Assembly (NCBI RefSeq): GCF_963675165.1
Contig: NC_087380.1
Coordinates: 5,402,071-5,466,070, forward strand
DNA length: 64,000 bases
From: Halichondria panicea
Lineage: Eukaryota > Porifera > Demospongiae > Suberitida > Halichondriidae
Direction: 5' to 3'
Below, piece after piece: positions 1 to 13,513 of this stretch. Under the pieces are notes generated by a model, which made no database searches, was not told where the DNA came from, and worked only from the letters and a program-made list of their open reading frames with translations. Made by a program: the position numbers and the translations under genes. Numbering within the stretch: position 1 is the stretch's first letter; each line of letters starts with the position of its first letter.

Positions 1-711
1 CTCACAACCAAGTGATTGCAGCAGATTGGCCTGTATAAGTGCACAAGGTAAATATAGCCACATGTTAGGGTTTAGTGTGTTGTCTACATTATAGGCATTA
101 TATCATTTATAAGCCCGCCTCATAGTAAAAGTAATTATTTCCTTAGCTCGCATAAATTGGACCTGTCGCAACATCATAATAATTATGTTCACAAAATTAA
201 TTTTAGGTGATAAAATACAATATTATATGTGCCGTCTACGTGCACATACAGTACTCACAACACCTACATCTCCCTGATGTCTCTTAGCAACCCGAACAAT
301 GAGCTGCCTCTTCTTTTCTGGCGTTAGTTCCTCCTCATCCTCCTCCTCATTGCTACCCTCAATATCGTTTGCTACTGCATTGTATCAGCAGTGCTGATTT
401 TTCTCCAAGCCTCTGCCATCAATTTTGATTTATCTGAGAGAGTCTTCCCTTTGAGATCTAATATAATCGTGCATTTGCTGAATAGTGAGTGAATGCACAA
501 CTTTTATATACGGCATGCATGTCATTAAAATAAACTATCCACCATAAATCTACGTACCTTGTTGTTTGTGAAACTCTTTACTGAAGACATTAAAGCCAGA
601 GGCCTACCTTAATTTCCTTCGTGTGGACAGCTTTTTAGTTCTAGCACGAGGAACAGTGTCACAATGAGAGCTGGTGTGCCGTTTCTTGTGATTGTTTATC
701 CAATACTGCAT
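1..711 (-). pseudogene. HMG-box gene of KDZ element copy A, 3' cut by window edge, frameshifted
   Basis: This is the same gene as the intact copy at 7,163-8,545, nearly identical base for base. The start of exon 3 is at 1-30, exon 2 at 259-457 and exon 1 at 558-711. Exon 2 is 199 nt here against 209 nt in copy B. A 10-nt stretch is missing near 383, inside the HMG box, which breaks the frame. Exon 1 carries a 6-nt insertion relative to B that keeps the frame (Asn-His after the first Asn). The rest of the gene lies left of the window. I infer a decayed passenger gene of an older or inactive element copy. Confidence 0.75.
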
Positions 712-756
712 GTATGCATGTGCGTATTTAGTTTTGGTAGTGTGTATGTTGCTGTA

Positions 757-844
757 CGCACACACACACACAGACCCACATGTACACACACATGTACACA
801 CGCATACACACACACGCGCACATGTACACGCGCACGTACGCACG

Positions 845-900
<56 letters not shown>
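757..900. repeat. (CA)n microsatellite with CACG variants, copy A
   Basis: A run of CA dinucleotides interrupted by CATGTA and CGCACG units lies just 5' of the HMG exon 1. The equivalent tract in copy B is about twice as long. All long Cys-Val or His-Thr open frames here are translations of this repeat and not genes. Confidence 0.95.
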
Positions 901-904
<4 letters not shown>

Positions 905-2568
905 TTAATGATCCCAGACTAAATAATTGGACAAAGCTAAAGCCATCTCATGTGTAACCAATACCGACTGCATGTACATGTTACAAATACTATACTACCA
1001 ATTAAAGTCCATATAATACTAAGGCAGTGTGTATACACATAACCAATATTGACTGCAATCAATGCTACTACCAAGTAGTAGCTACATGTGTCAGGCTACA
1101 GCCTAAAAGTAACCAATGCTTGACTACAACCAATACTGCTAGTCTTTACAGCAGGTGATGTGTACAGGGTGAAACATCTGTACCTTAATTAGCTGCAAGG
1201 GCTGATAAAGTGAAGAGGGCATGCAACTCACTATTAGTTTAATGTGCGAGCAAAACTGCATTCAATTTATTTTATAGCTATCTGCACATGTACTTTACAC
1301 AAAATCAGAAGTAGTTTGTACTTTTCCAGTAAATTCCACCGCCCATGCACTTACAGTTTTTGCTCGCAAGCTGTTGCATGCCCTCTTCTATTTATTAATT
1401 CTTGATAATATAAACCATGTTGACTCTACGATCAATATACTGGTAATTTACTCAACTCTCACGCGAATGCTAGTAGAAAGGCAGAGGTAAAACGCAATTA
1501 ACTGGTCACGTGACCAAAATTGCTGTCCAAAGCGCAATGCTTACTTGGCAATTTTTTAGGATCTTTTTTGGACATAAGCAGACGGTAAGAGATGTAGAGA
1601 GTATTATTTTGTATAGCTAGAAATTAATTGTATATAGGGGCTAGACGAAGTTTAATTACAAATGCATGTATTTGATGACAGCTTGTTAGTGACAATGTAC
1701 ATTTTTAACGTATAGGTATCAGATATGGACCGCATACCTAAAAAGAAGTCTAAGGCATCCAAGGTAAAGCTACAAGCAAGCTCAAGACTCCTTAAAAAGT
1801 CAACATAACTGTTACAACTTATCCCGATCTTCAACGTTTCCTAAATATGATTGTGCTAATCCTATACACAATTACTTTCTAGCTATACAAATACTCTCTA
1901 CATCTCTAAGTGACTGCTTATGTTCAAAAAAGATCCTAAAACAGTTTAGCAGAATGTGCATATATGCCAAGAAAGCATTGCACTTTCTGCAATTTTGGTC
2001 ACGTGACGTCAGCCTACAAGGTAACTAACCAGTTGACTATGATCAATACTGTTACTAAGCAACGTACATACAGACTAGCCGACTAGCAATGTGCACACAG
2101 TGACTAGCCTGACTATATCATACTGACTATAGAGCATATCGCATATAGCACGACCAGACTCAATTTTAGAGACTGCATGTATACATCATCCCAATGTTGA
2201 CAGGTCAATCTCACGTTTATAGTATTTAATGTCAAGCCAGTCTCAGTAGCAGCAGCTTGTCGAGCATTCAGAGTGTTCTGTCCACAACTGTGCATCCCTT
2301 CTTCAAATTTCCTCACAAGAAATTCTCTCTGGGATATTGTGATCACTGTTCGGGAAGTCATGATTCTACTGATCACTAGCACTACTCTCCACCTTGTACC
2401 AACCAGCTGTGTTGTCCAGTCTAGTGCAGTGCAGTGTAAACCGTGTGCATGTGGTATATCTTGAGTTCATAGGTCAAGTGATCTGACTATAACCAGCCTT
2501 GACTACATGCAGTGCCAATGCTGACCATAAGACTACATGTACTATTAACCAGTGCTGACCCATGCGAA
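901..2568. mobile_element. KDZ element copy A, right subterminal region and right terminal inverted repeat
   Basis: Non-coding. It matches 8,898-10,576 with scattered substitutions and small indels. It contains repeated short units of the type AACCAAT(A/G)(C/T)TGACTRCAA, for example near 956, 1,041, 1,112 and 2,480. These look like subterminal transposase-binding repeats. The last ~50 bases, ending at 2,568 with CCATGCGAA, are the inverted partner of the element's left end. CACGTGAC motifs occur at ~1,506 and ~2,000. Confidence 0.7.
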
Positions 2569-2589
2569 TGGGGTGTCCAGGGCAGGGGG

Positions 2590-2642
2590 TTCGCATGGTT
2601 AGCACTGGATAATAGTAGTCTTAAGGTCAGCATGTAAGCTGC
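2590..2642 (+). repeat. Left terminal inverted repeat of KDZ element B
   Basis: It pairs with 10,523-10,576 in inverted orientation, with about 85-90% identity by eye. It also pairs with the right end of copy A (2,514-2,568), only 21 bp away, so the A/B junction forms a large imperfect hairpin. Confidence 0.8.
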
Positions 2643-2787
2643 AAAGCATGCAGTAGTGACTATTGACTATAGTCTATACCGAGTTTAATCTAAAGTAGCG
2701 AGCTCTTTTATCTATGTGCACTGAGCTAGCTCAGGTAGATCTAGATCTATATATTCTATAGCTAGCTAGCTAGCTAGCTGGCCGGCC

Positions 2788-5700
2788 ATGAGCAAGAGAA
2801 GGATAAGTGTGAAGCCTAAGTCTCAATCTATCTCCTACTTTGAAGTATCTCCTTCAAAACGTCGTGCTGTGCATAAAAAGTCTCTCTCCATGTCTCTTTG
2901 TCTGCTGTGCCAGAATCCTCTTCTGTTAATTCTTCCAGCAGTACTAGGTTCCTCTCCAGTGATAAAAATGAAGCTGAAGAAGTAGATGTACATGGAGCGA
3001 GCAGGCCTACTGATGTTATCAGTGGCGACTCTCCAGATGTATTAATCAGTAGTGAGTGGTATGATCATGATCCAGAGAGCTCGGGGCAGGATGACACCAC
3101 TTTTCCAGACACGGTGAGCTCAAGTGCTTATGAGAAGCGACAGCAGAAGGCTGCTGACAACTGGGCTGAAGTGCGTGTCCAGTTGCTACGTGCCAGTGTA
3201 GAAACCGGAATTCCTTCCCCTTGTTCTGTGTGTGCCGAGTGTGAAGAACCTGCTGTTGCAATTTGCCGGGATTGTGGACCACAGGCATACTACTGTGCCA
3301 ACCATGTGGACTCAGTACACTCTCTGACAAATATTTTTCATCGACCTTTTCTCTGGAAAGTATGCACTAATCAAACATACTGCTGTACATTTGTGATTAT
3401 TAAATGCATGCGATCTGATTTTACAGAATGGAATGCTTCACCCATACTATTTCAAGCAGTCGAGAATCTTTCCAGCACTTCATTGTTGCTGTACAACTTA
3501 CATAAAAGAAGTTGTTTGTCTTGATCCTAAAGGTATTTGTTTAACTACACTGATATAGCCTGTATCTAAGAATCCAATGACTTACAGGTTTCCAGCATTG
3601 TGTGTGCGTAACCTTCTGCAAGTGTGAGCCTGAGGCTGTTACTCTTGTGCGGCATAATATGTGGCCAGCGACACCAGCAACTCCCACCCTAGCATTTCAT
3701 CAGGATCTGCTACTATGGATGGAGTCACTTTTGCTGGAAGGGTGTATTGGTGTCGATGCTTTTTGTCGTTCTCTTGAACACAAAATTGGAAGAGATATCA
3801 GCAAACAAGTATGTGAATTTGATGTCGGTTATAATTATACATTAATTGTTGCGCACTGATGAGGTGTACATGTTGCATGCGTCAGCAATCGCTTGAGGTA
3901 CACACTTTTAATTGTCAGTTGTTTTAATCTGTTTATTCTTCTATAGCTCCGGAAGATCTATCCTGTCATGATTGATGCATTTGAAGAATATAGGTAGGGT
4001 ATATTAATTGTGAAAGAACATAATACGACATATTGACATTAACATTCATGCAGGTTCCACAGATATCAACTCGACTGTCTTCTATTTTTGTCTCCTGACT
4101 TGAACACTACAGCTATCTGCCCTGCCTGTCCTCAGGTTTGTGGTTTTGTTATAGCAATTAGACTCTGGCAGCCTATACTTACCTTTTACCTGCAGAGCAA
4201 TGGAACTCAAATTATATCCATGGATGGTGTATTTGGACTATGTCGGAAAAAGTCTGCTGGTGTTAGTGTTCGACCACCACTCTTCTCTGGTGTATTTTTT
4301 GAGGAACAGCAAGCAGTAGATGAGTTTGTTGCTGATTATGATACATTTGGCCAGATAATCGACAAGGTAAGGTTTTAGCGTTATACTTAATTGGTCAAGT
4401 GTGAAAACCTGCGCTATACAATTTGGATGTAATTAAATAGACTTTTAGCACATTTCACTCAGTTAATTTTATCCTGGCATTAGGGGTGTCATGAGTTCCT
4501 CGCTGGAGACACTTTGCGCTCCAAATCAAGGTACGCAGCTCTAGATGAAACTGCCGTGTTTGGAAGCATCTGTCGTCATGAGTTTCCCCAGAGATTTCTG
4601 AATATGAAGCATGGAGAAAGGTATGTACGTAAAATTAAGGTTTTCAAAAAGAGCATACATGGTGCATTGTTAAAAATTAAGGTATTCTGTATCTTAATTA
4701 TCTAGACTAGCATATCCTGTGTACCTGCTAAAGAAGGCACACCAAAACAAGGGTGACAAGTGTCTGTTGTTACTGTATGATATTGCCTGCTTACTCGAAA
4801 CTCATCTGAAGGTTTGTGTCTCAATAGTCAGATCTAATCTTAATTAGTACGCACTCATATTTGATTACTTCTCCAGAATCGTGGACATCTTGACATGTTA
4901 GAAAAGACAACATTAGGAGTGCCAATTTTTCATGTCTATGGGCATTGTGCATTCTGTCAGGTAAGAAGAAAGATGCCAAAGCTGTGTGTTAATAACTTAC
5001 TGTTGTATTATACATGTAGCTGACATATTCACCTAGAGTCCTAATTGGATGCGGAATTACTGATGGTGAAGCTATGGAGAGACTGTGGTCATATCTAAGA
5101 AGATTTGCTAAATCCACCAAAGAAATGCGACCATCTCATCGCATTGATGTCCTTACCTCAGCTCTATTACATTATGCATCAAGAGTACGTCTTAATCTAG
5201 GTTTGTTTTTTGTTAGGGCTACCTTAATATTAGCTCTCAGCACTAGTTGGTATGCACCTATGTATGCTTTGCATAAAGGAAAAAAAAGTGCTAACTCTTG
5301 TATACGTAGGGGCATCGTTAGTCAAAAGGCTGAAGAACGCCCAAAACACTCAACATAGTGCAACAGAGGACTTATCAAAGCTATAATCAATGAGTCAAAT
5401 GGTTAGACGTAGTCAAGAATAAAGTTTGTGAATTTTGTGCACTTTTATATTGCACCTTCAGGTACACTGACGGAGTCATCAGCTGAACAATTGCAGAAAC
5501 AACAACACGGGCTGTTCGCAAGGAGTCAAACTGATCTGAGTGAGCATTAATCATCAGATGATTGTATCAAAATTGTGATGACACTTTGACTGGTTTCGGG
5601 CAACGTCACAAAACCTTTCAGAACATCCTTCACATTGCTCGCGAGCGTAGGTTTTTAATATCTACCAAAGCGAGATACGCTGGTAAGAATGCTAGTCAGC

Positions 5701-6622
5701 ACAATCATGTAATTATATAAATAATAGTTATGATTTAGAAGCCCAAAGAGCTGGTTGTATAGTATCCCGAACGTAGTGAGGGTTCTACTAGCCCTGAGGG
5801 CTTCTAAATTATGTGGAAACTTCCTAAACAGCTAGTGTCTAAGCATTAATTTTAGATCATTTTTTATTATAGCAACCATGATTCTCTAGCCAATCAGATT
5901 TGGATCTACATGATTTTCTAAGTTGGATAGAACACTACCTTTAGCCAATCAGATTGTAGTATGTATGCATGCTAACATGATCTATGTACTTTGTTACAGA
6001 TGGTCAATCGATTGCTGCACGCCTTGCAAAGAAGATATCATCAAGTACGAGTACGCTGAAACGAACAGTGAGCAGATTTAATGGTATGCGGCATGATCAA
6101 TTTGAAGGAGTAGCATACCATCTGCCAGCCAATTTGAATTGGGATACAGTTTCCAATTTGGAAGAATTGTCTACGTTGGAGGTCGCGTCGGCTGGAAATT
6201 GTACCATTCCCATCCATTTGTGGATAAAAGTTGTGAGAGCGTGTAATATGAAGGAAAGGGCAACGGAAGAAGTGAAGATGATAATGGAAGAAATTAATAC
6301 TGTTGCCAACAACCTGAAATACGAGCATTCCGTAATAAGTCGTCATATACAGGATATCGCCACATCTGATAGTCTGTCTCTGTTTCAGAAAGGTTGCCTT
6401 AACCTTTTGCACCGAAGATTATTACTTTGCGAATCTTATTTAATTACGTTTTCCAGAACAGTTAACCAGTATCATACTGTAGAGCTACCTGATACGAGCT
6501 TATTAGGTCCAGATGGTTCATTTTTTTACAATTGTCAAATTCATGAACATGATTACCCTTCCGTTACTGATATTATTTGTACAGACAGTAGTAGTGATGA
6601 TGATTCTGACGTGGACAATTGA
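2788..6622 (+). CDS. KDZ (Kyakuja/Dileera/Zisupton) family transposase, multi-exon, possibly frameshifted
   Basis: A DDE-type transposase. Exons read from splice sites and phase: 2,788-3,359; 3,427-3,532; 3,588-3,808; 3,947-3,993; 4,054-4,135; 4,196-4,366; 4,484-4,620; 4,706-4,811; 4,877-4,960; 5,020-5,200; 5,310-; about 5,460-5,535; about 5,570-5,681; 5,998-6,622. An N-terminal Cys/His cluster (CSVC-CEEP-CRDC-YYCANHVDSVH) precedes the family signatures VTFCKCEPE, PVMIDAFEEYR, SMDGVFGL, LDETAVFGSICRHEFP, LLYDIACLLETHL, HVYGHCAFCQ and TDGEAMERLWSYLRRF. The Asp in SMDG, the Asp in LYDIA and the Glu in DGEAMERLW are the likely catalytic triad. The C-terminus is acidic (DSSSDDDSDVDN). Oddities: the first 30-odd codons are in another frame from the rest of exon 1 (shift near 2,890), and a stop at 5,384-5,386 follows the GASLVKRLKNAQ exon. 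Either lesions exist or splicing avoids them. The family call is firm; activity is unproven. Confidence 0.88.
5736..5811. repeat. Small hairpin inside the transposase gene
   Basis: ATTTAGAAGCCC at the left is mirrored by GGGCTTCTAAAT at the right, with a loop of about 50 bases. It lies in an inferred intron between 5,681 and 5,998. It may be a short inserted palindromic element. Confidence 0.45.
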
Positions 6623-7162
6623 ACACTTATCTTTTTTTATGTACTTTAATTAATAATTTATTAATCACACTTTAATTAATTAGCTATAGGCAGTCATTAT
6701 TTAAACATCAATGCCTTTTATAAATTGAAGTCAAGGCTATTATAAGTCAACCGCGCGCATGCATAATTATATTATAATTATAAGTGACAACATTATATGA
6801 ATATGAACTGCATATAGTTTTGACAATTATATATATAGTCCTAAACTCGGACATAAATTATTATCTATGTCATACATACAATTGTAACATACATAATTAT
6901 ATACGTACATACAAACAATAATAACGTAATCTTACTTACGTATATAGTACACAAGATAGAGAGAATATAGAATCGCGAATAAAATGGAAGGAAACCTTTA
7001 CCATTCCTATTACAATTGTATAAACAATAATTATAACAATTATCATAGTAGTTTTATAGTCAGCTGGTTATTTACGTTTGCGATTAGTTCTTGTATGAAG
7101 TGGGGAGACATCAGCTACGTTTGATATCATACTGCTCGGCCATTCCACGATGATCCCTGTGC
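6623..7162. other. AT-rich spacer between the convergent KDZ and HMG genes
   Basis: I see no open frame or recognisable repeat here. The run is strongly AT-rich, with TTAATTAAT and ATAATTATA motifs, and presumably holds the two 3' UTRs. No terminator or polyadenylation signal can be assigned with confidence. Confidence 0.5.
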
Positions 7163-8545
7163 TCAATTTATTTTCCCCAAAAAAGCATCTTCAAACCAAG
7201 CTTCAGCACCAACTTGTACAACATCCACAACGGAAAGCGTTTCACAATCTTTTTGGCAAGGACGACCATGAATGGTTTTATGTACACCAGGAAGCACTGT
7301 ACCTGTCGCAACAATACTTCCATCTCTGCCTTTCATAAAAATCGTACTGACGGTATCAGTGTTAGAAATAGCTTGATTGGACAAGATTCCAGAAGGTGCT
7401 GCTTTGGTTGTAGCTTTAGTGGTTGATTTCTTCACAGTGGAAATAACAGCTTTGGATGTAGTAGATGAGGTGGTGTTGATTGGGTTTGCGTTAGTTGAGG
7501 TAACATTGAATGAGCTGGAATTTGTGTTGAGACTGGTTGTACTTGACGAGGCTGCAGTGGCTGGGGTAGCAAATTGTTTCTTGGACAGGTCATCTGTAGT
7601 AATAATTAGAGAAACGAGGTGTACAGTTTGTCGTGCACCCAAAGCAATCAGTTTTACATAATCAAATAATTAATGGTATCTACATTACATTTACTTATAA
7701 AGCCTTACCATACAGAAAGTATAGGAGCTGAAGGATGACAGGATTGCAGGGTGAGATTGAAGAAATTTTTTCCCATCTGTGGTTCCCACACTTAAAACCT
7801 TTTTATCAACAAACATCATTGTAGCCATCTCACAACCAAGTGATTGCAGCAGATTGGCCTGTATAAGTGCACAAGGTAAATATAGCCACATGTTAGGGTT
7901 TAGTGTGTTGTCTACATTATAGGCATTATATCATTTATAAGCACACCTCATAGTAAAAGTAATTATTTCCTTAGCTCGCATAAATTGGACCTGTCGCAAC
8001 ATCATAATATAATTATGTTCACAAAATTAATTTTAGGTGATAAGATACAATATTATATGTGCCGTCTACGTGCACATACAGTACTCACAACACCTACATC
8101 TCCCTGATGTCTCTTAGCAACCCGAACAATGAGCTGCCTCTTCTTTTCCGGCGTTAGTTCCTCCTCATCCTCCTCCTCATTGCTACCCTCAATATCGTTT
8201 GCTACTGCATTGTACTTTTCCTTATCAGCAGTGCTGATTTTTCTCCAAGCTTGTGCCATCAATTTTGATTTATCTGAGAGAGTCTTCCCTTTGAGATCTA
8301 ATATAATCGTGCATTTGCTGAATAGTGAGTGAATACACAACTTTATATACGGCATGCATGTCATTAAAATAAACGATCCACCATAAAATCTACGTACCTT
8401 GTTGTTTGTGAAACTCTTTACTGAAGACATTAAAGCCAGAGGCCTGCCTTAATTTCCTACGTGTGGACAGCTTTTTAGTTCTAGCACGAGGAACAGTGTC
8501 ACAATGAGAGCTGGTGTGCCGTTTCTTGTTTATCCAATACTGCAT
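7163..8545 (-). CDS. HMG-box protein encoded by the KDZ element (four exons)
   Basis: Exons on the minus strand: 8,398-8,545; 8,089-8,297; 7,714-7,858 (GTATGG donor); 7,163-7,593. All phases join. The start is the ATG of [10 protein letters not shown], the first one downstream of the translated CA repeat. A basic N-terminus ([15 protein letters not shown]) leads into an HMG box split by intron 1: [14 protein letters not shown] joined to [19 protein letters not shown] and [15 protein letters not shown]. An acidic stretch ([11 protein letters not shown]), a Ser/Thr-rich linker and a C-terminal segment follow. That last segment contains [22 protein letters not shown] and [14 protein letters not shown]. 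It resembles small domains seen beside plant En/Spm-type transposases, but this is only a visual impression. HMG boxes bend DNA, so it may be an accessory transposition or chromatin factor. It is convergent with the transposase and lies inside the same terminal repeats. Confidence 0.75.
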
Positions 8546-8589
8546 GTATGCATGTGCGTATTTAGTTTTGGTAGTGTGTATGTTGCTGT

Positions 8590-10576
<1,987 letters not shown>

Positions 10577-11689
10577 TGGGGTGTCCAGGGTGGGCCACGC
10601 CCAACTAGCTCGGTCATAGTGTCCTAGCATGTAAAGATTGAAGGCCAAAGGTATAGTTATGATGTGCATGCACACTAAAATAATGATCTCATAACAGCCA
10701 TGTGTCATTGTTCATTGCACGAGAGGAGCTAGGCCTAGATATTTATATAGCTATAATTATGTAGCAGAGGTACAAGACGACTAGGTATAAGCTTCTATTT
10801 TATGTGCTAAGCATTGCCTTATACCTTTCCTAAAGCATAGAGATTACTAAGGACATTGCATGGGTAATTTAGTGTCCGATCAATATCACCTGATGGCAGA
10901 ACAAAACGTATTTTGCTAGGACAACTTGTCAGGACAATCAAGATGTGTTATGCTCCTCAAAAATCAGACATAAACCAATGCCTAACACATTTGCTAGATC
11001 TACTAAAAATTTACAAAATTCTGTGTATCTCAGAACCTACTAACAGCCTGCACTTCCGCTGGAGCTCAAAAGTTGCACAAGGTAATGAAGTACTTGCACA
11101 ACAAATTTCAGATCTTAAAACTCAAACATATAAGATAGTTTTTTTTTTTTTTGCATACAGCAAAGGTAACAGAAAATAGCAAAATAGTAGCTAATTCAAA
11201 TCAGTTACCTACACAGAAAACAATACACAATAACCTACAACAGAACATGTAAATTACACTTAATTAAACTACAGTAACTGATATTTAAAGAATGCAAGAG
11301 AAATAGTTTCATGCCTAACATATTTTCCAATGTACACATATTCTAGCCATTTTGGAATGATGATGTCATATGATGTAACAGGTGGTGGTCCACTGGAAGC
11401 GCCAATAGTTGAACTTTCAGTACCTGCTCTCAAATTGATCCAATCACATTTAGTTTAGAAGATATACACAAAAACGTAAAAAAACAGAAGTTCTACTCTC
11501 TTTGGTTGTTACACTGTATACTTATTTTAATTGTATTGTCACCTGAGAATAAGCACTGATTAAAGTCTATTTGTGTTGAGTTTGACCTTCATAACTTTGA
11601 TGAAATTCAAAGTTTCATATACCATTGGATTCCTTGTTAAAAAGTGCTTCTATCTATATGCTGTAGAGCTAAAAGTTAGCCTTTTCCAT
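10577..11689. other. Non-coding stretch right of the KDZ element
   Basis: Unique-looking AT-rich sequence with a poly-T run near 11,140. I recognise no coding domain. The 88-codon frame at 10,913-11,179 has no familiar motif and ends in the poly-T tract. Confidence 0.4.
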
Positions 11690-11995
11690 GTAGAAGTCCC
11701 TGGCATACTTGTCCACCACATGAAGCCATAATTGACCACATAACTTCCGGGGGTCGAATTCAACACAAATAGACTTCAATCTACCCTATATTGATCGAAT
11801 ATGTATTCCTGAACAGCTATGTGTACGAATATGTATTCAGCCTTCTCCATGTAGAAGTCCCAGCTTTATGTGTCCACCACACAAAGCATATTAAATGAGG
11901 CCATAATTGACCACATAACTTCCGGGGTTGAACTCACCGCAAATAATTAGACTAAAGTCTACCCTATATTGATCGAATATGTATTCCTGAAACAG
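11690..11995. repeat. Two-copy tandem repeat, ~155 bp unit
   Basis: CCATGTAGAAGTCCC, then CCATAATTGACCACATAACT, then TATTGATCGAATATGTATTC recur in the same order at about 11,690-11,830 and 11,840-11,990, with small indels. The end of the unit, TATTGATCGAATATGTATTC, also appears near 33,400 in the inverted-duplication partner. Confidence 0.7.
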
Positions 11996-12029
11996 CTGTA
12001 TGTGCTGCAAACAAGACTAATTCCAAGTG

Positions 12030-12110
12030 AGCATTGTAGACACAGGTGGCAGAAAGGTAGTCAGGTGGTTTAGAGATCAACCAACAGAATCATTGGTACA
12101 TGAGAACAAT
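12030..12110 (+). pseudogene. Decayed UTP21 WD40 exon relic
   Basis: ATTGTAGACACAGGTGGCAG followed by AAAGGTAGTCAGGTGGTTTAG translates to IVDTGGRKVVRWF. This matches the blade strand also seen at 38,050-38,125 (minus). It is one of about ten relics of the same exon in this window, with neither flanking splice site convincing. Confidence 0.6.
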
Positions 12111-12756
12111 TCTTCCTGATGCCCGCAATAATCTAATCTAACACTTCCTTTCAAAGCAGCCATTCAAGGTAGTTGCCCTAAAGTGACTCTTTATTTACAT
12201 TAATGTTGTGCATGTGTGACTGAGTATCGCCTGTGCAGAGTCTTTCTATTAAAACACTGCCTTTTGAAATGTTGGGTACAGTTCAGGAGCTGTGTGGTTA
12301 TAGTTTTCAACCTCCAAAAAAACAACCTCTGGCTTCGATTAAAAGTGTTTCCTTAAATCAATAAGCACGGTAATCAGAAGATTTAGCCTAATTGGCTGCG
12401 TCAGAAAACAGTTTTGTCTTCAAGTAACAATACATTAAGTTAATGCTTGAATATTGTAAGGAAAATTCCCAACTGTATTCCATTTGAGGTGATTGCCAAA
12501 TAGTGATTCTGTTTGCTTATATTTGTGCATGCTCATATCTATGAGAAGAGTCCCTTTTTAAGATCACATCTCAACAGTATTGTCCCTAGAGTGCTCTTAG
12601 GAATACCTTTTAAACCCCTCTAGATACCACATGGTTATTACAGAACATTCCTCTTTTAAAACAACTTTTTTCCTTACAATGGTATACGTTCATTAAAAGT
12701 ATAAAGGGCTCCTCTAACTGATAGCTAGTTTGTGTTCCCATACATACACATTGCAG

Positions 12757-13513
12757 TCGTTTAGTCCTGATGGTTGATGGCTGGTCACCTCCTCGATCCA
12801 TGGACTGGTCAGTCAGGACCTGGGACCTGCCCACTGGAAGGTGAGGACACTCTGTTCTGCGTATGTGCATTATCTCGATCATAACCTGATACGTAGTTAG
12901 GGTTTGTGCTTACTTGCTATTCATTGAGTACTTGTGACCATGCAATGTCATTAGTTTGACTCATGCAATTCGTGGATAATGTTTATATACTACGAAATTT
13001 GTCACAATTTTCTATTGGTTGCTATGGATTTCTGCATGAAGTACTTTCAGTATACTTTCAGTATCGAAAATGTTTTTTTTAAGGCGTGCATTCTCTTTGA
13101 CTCAACATTCCTTTTTAGATTCAGAATAATTGACGGCCACCAGCATAGCTCTCTCTCCGTCAGGTGACTTTCTGGCAACCACCCACAAGAAACGAAAATG
13201 AACTAACAATGGACAAAGTTTTCAAGAAAGTAACTCTATCCATGCTATCAAAGTCCAGATGGTCTAATCTACAAAACATCAAGCAACGGAACAAACCAAT
13301 GGAGCCAGCAAAAACTCTGAAATTGGCACCGCTTTCCCTCCCCACTCTCCCTGGCCTGCAGCCGAAGTTCCTCCCCTCTGAGGAGGTAGTGACATTCCCG
13401 GTTACCGCAGTGGGTGGGGGTCCAAGATTCTCAACCTAGGGGAGCTCAATCCACTCTCAGAATTTCAGAAGTGCCTTCAACAATGTGCTGGTAGAAACCA
13501 ATGTGAGTACAGT
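12757..13513 (+). pseudogene. UTP21/WDR36 pseudogene fragment (inverted copy)
   Basis: Exon 12,757-12,840 encodes the WD40 segment SFSPDG-x-WLVTSS. It is broken by TGA where other copies have CGA (Arg), and by a 4-nt insertion before the conserved Met-Asp. It still ends in a good GTGAGG donor. From about 13,115 to 13,500 follows IALSPSGDFLATTH, then, in another frame, NENELTMDKVFKKVTLSML, SRWSNLQN and a Pro-rich linker ending NPLSEFQKCLQQCAGRNQ before GTGAGT. The order matches the human WDR36 C-terminal half, a component of the small-subunit processome. It is a reverse-orientation duplicate of 31,682-32,404. Several lesions are shared with that copy, so an already damaged segment was duplicated. 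Confidence 0.8.

Noticed and set aside
604-957. Several overlapping Cys-Val and His-Thr open frames on both strands (again at 8,390-8,953, 36,212-36,536 and 37,184-37,443)
   Set aside because: They are translations of CA/TG microsatellites; only the short non-repeat part at 558-711 and 8,398-8,545 is coding-like.
1652-2382. Minus-strand frames of 60 and 89 codons conserved in both KDZ copies (also 9,639-9,821 and 10,106-10,381)
   Set aside because: The conservation reflects duplication of the whole element; the frame is altered by indels between copies and no protein motif is visible.
6041-6412. Long minus-strand frame inside the transposase 3' exon
   Set aside because: Shadow of the plus-strand transposase exon, which has the supporting splice site and continuous C-terminus.
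10913-11179. 88-codon plus-strand frame
   Set aside because: No domain, ends in a poly-T tract, and is not conserved in any other copy in the window.
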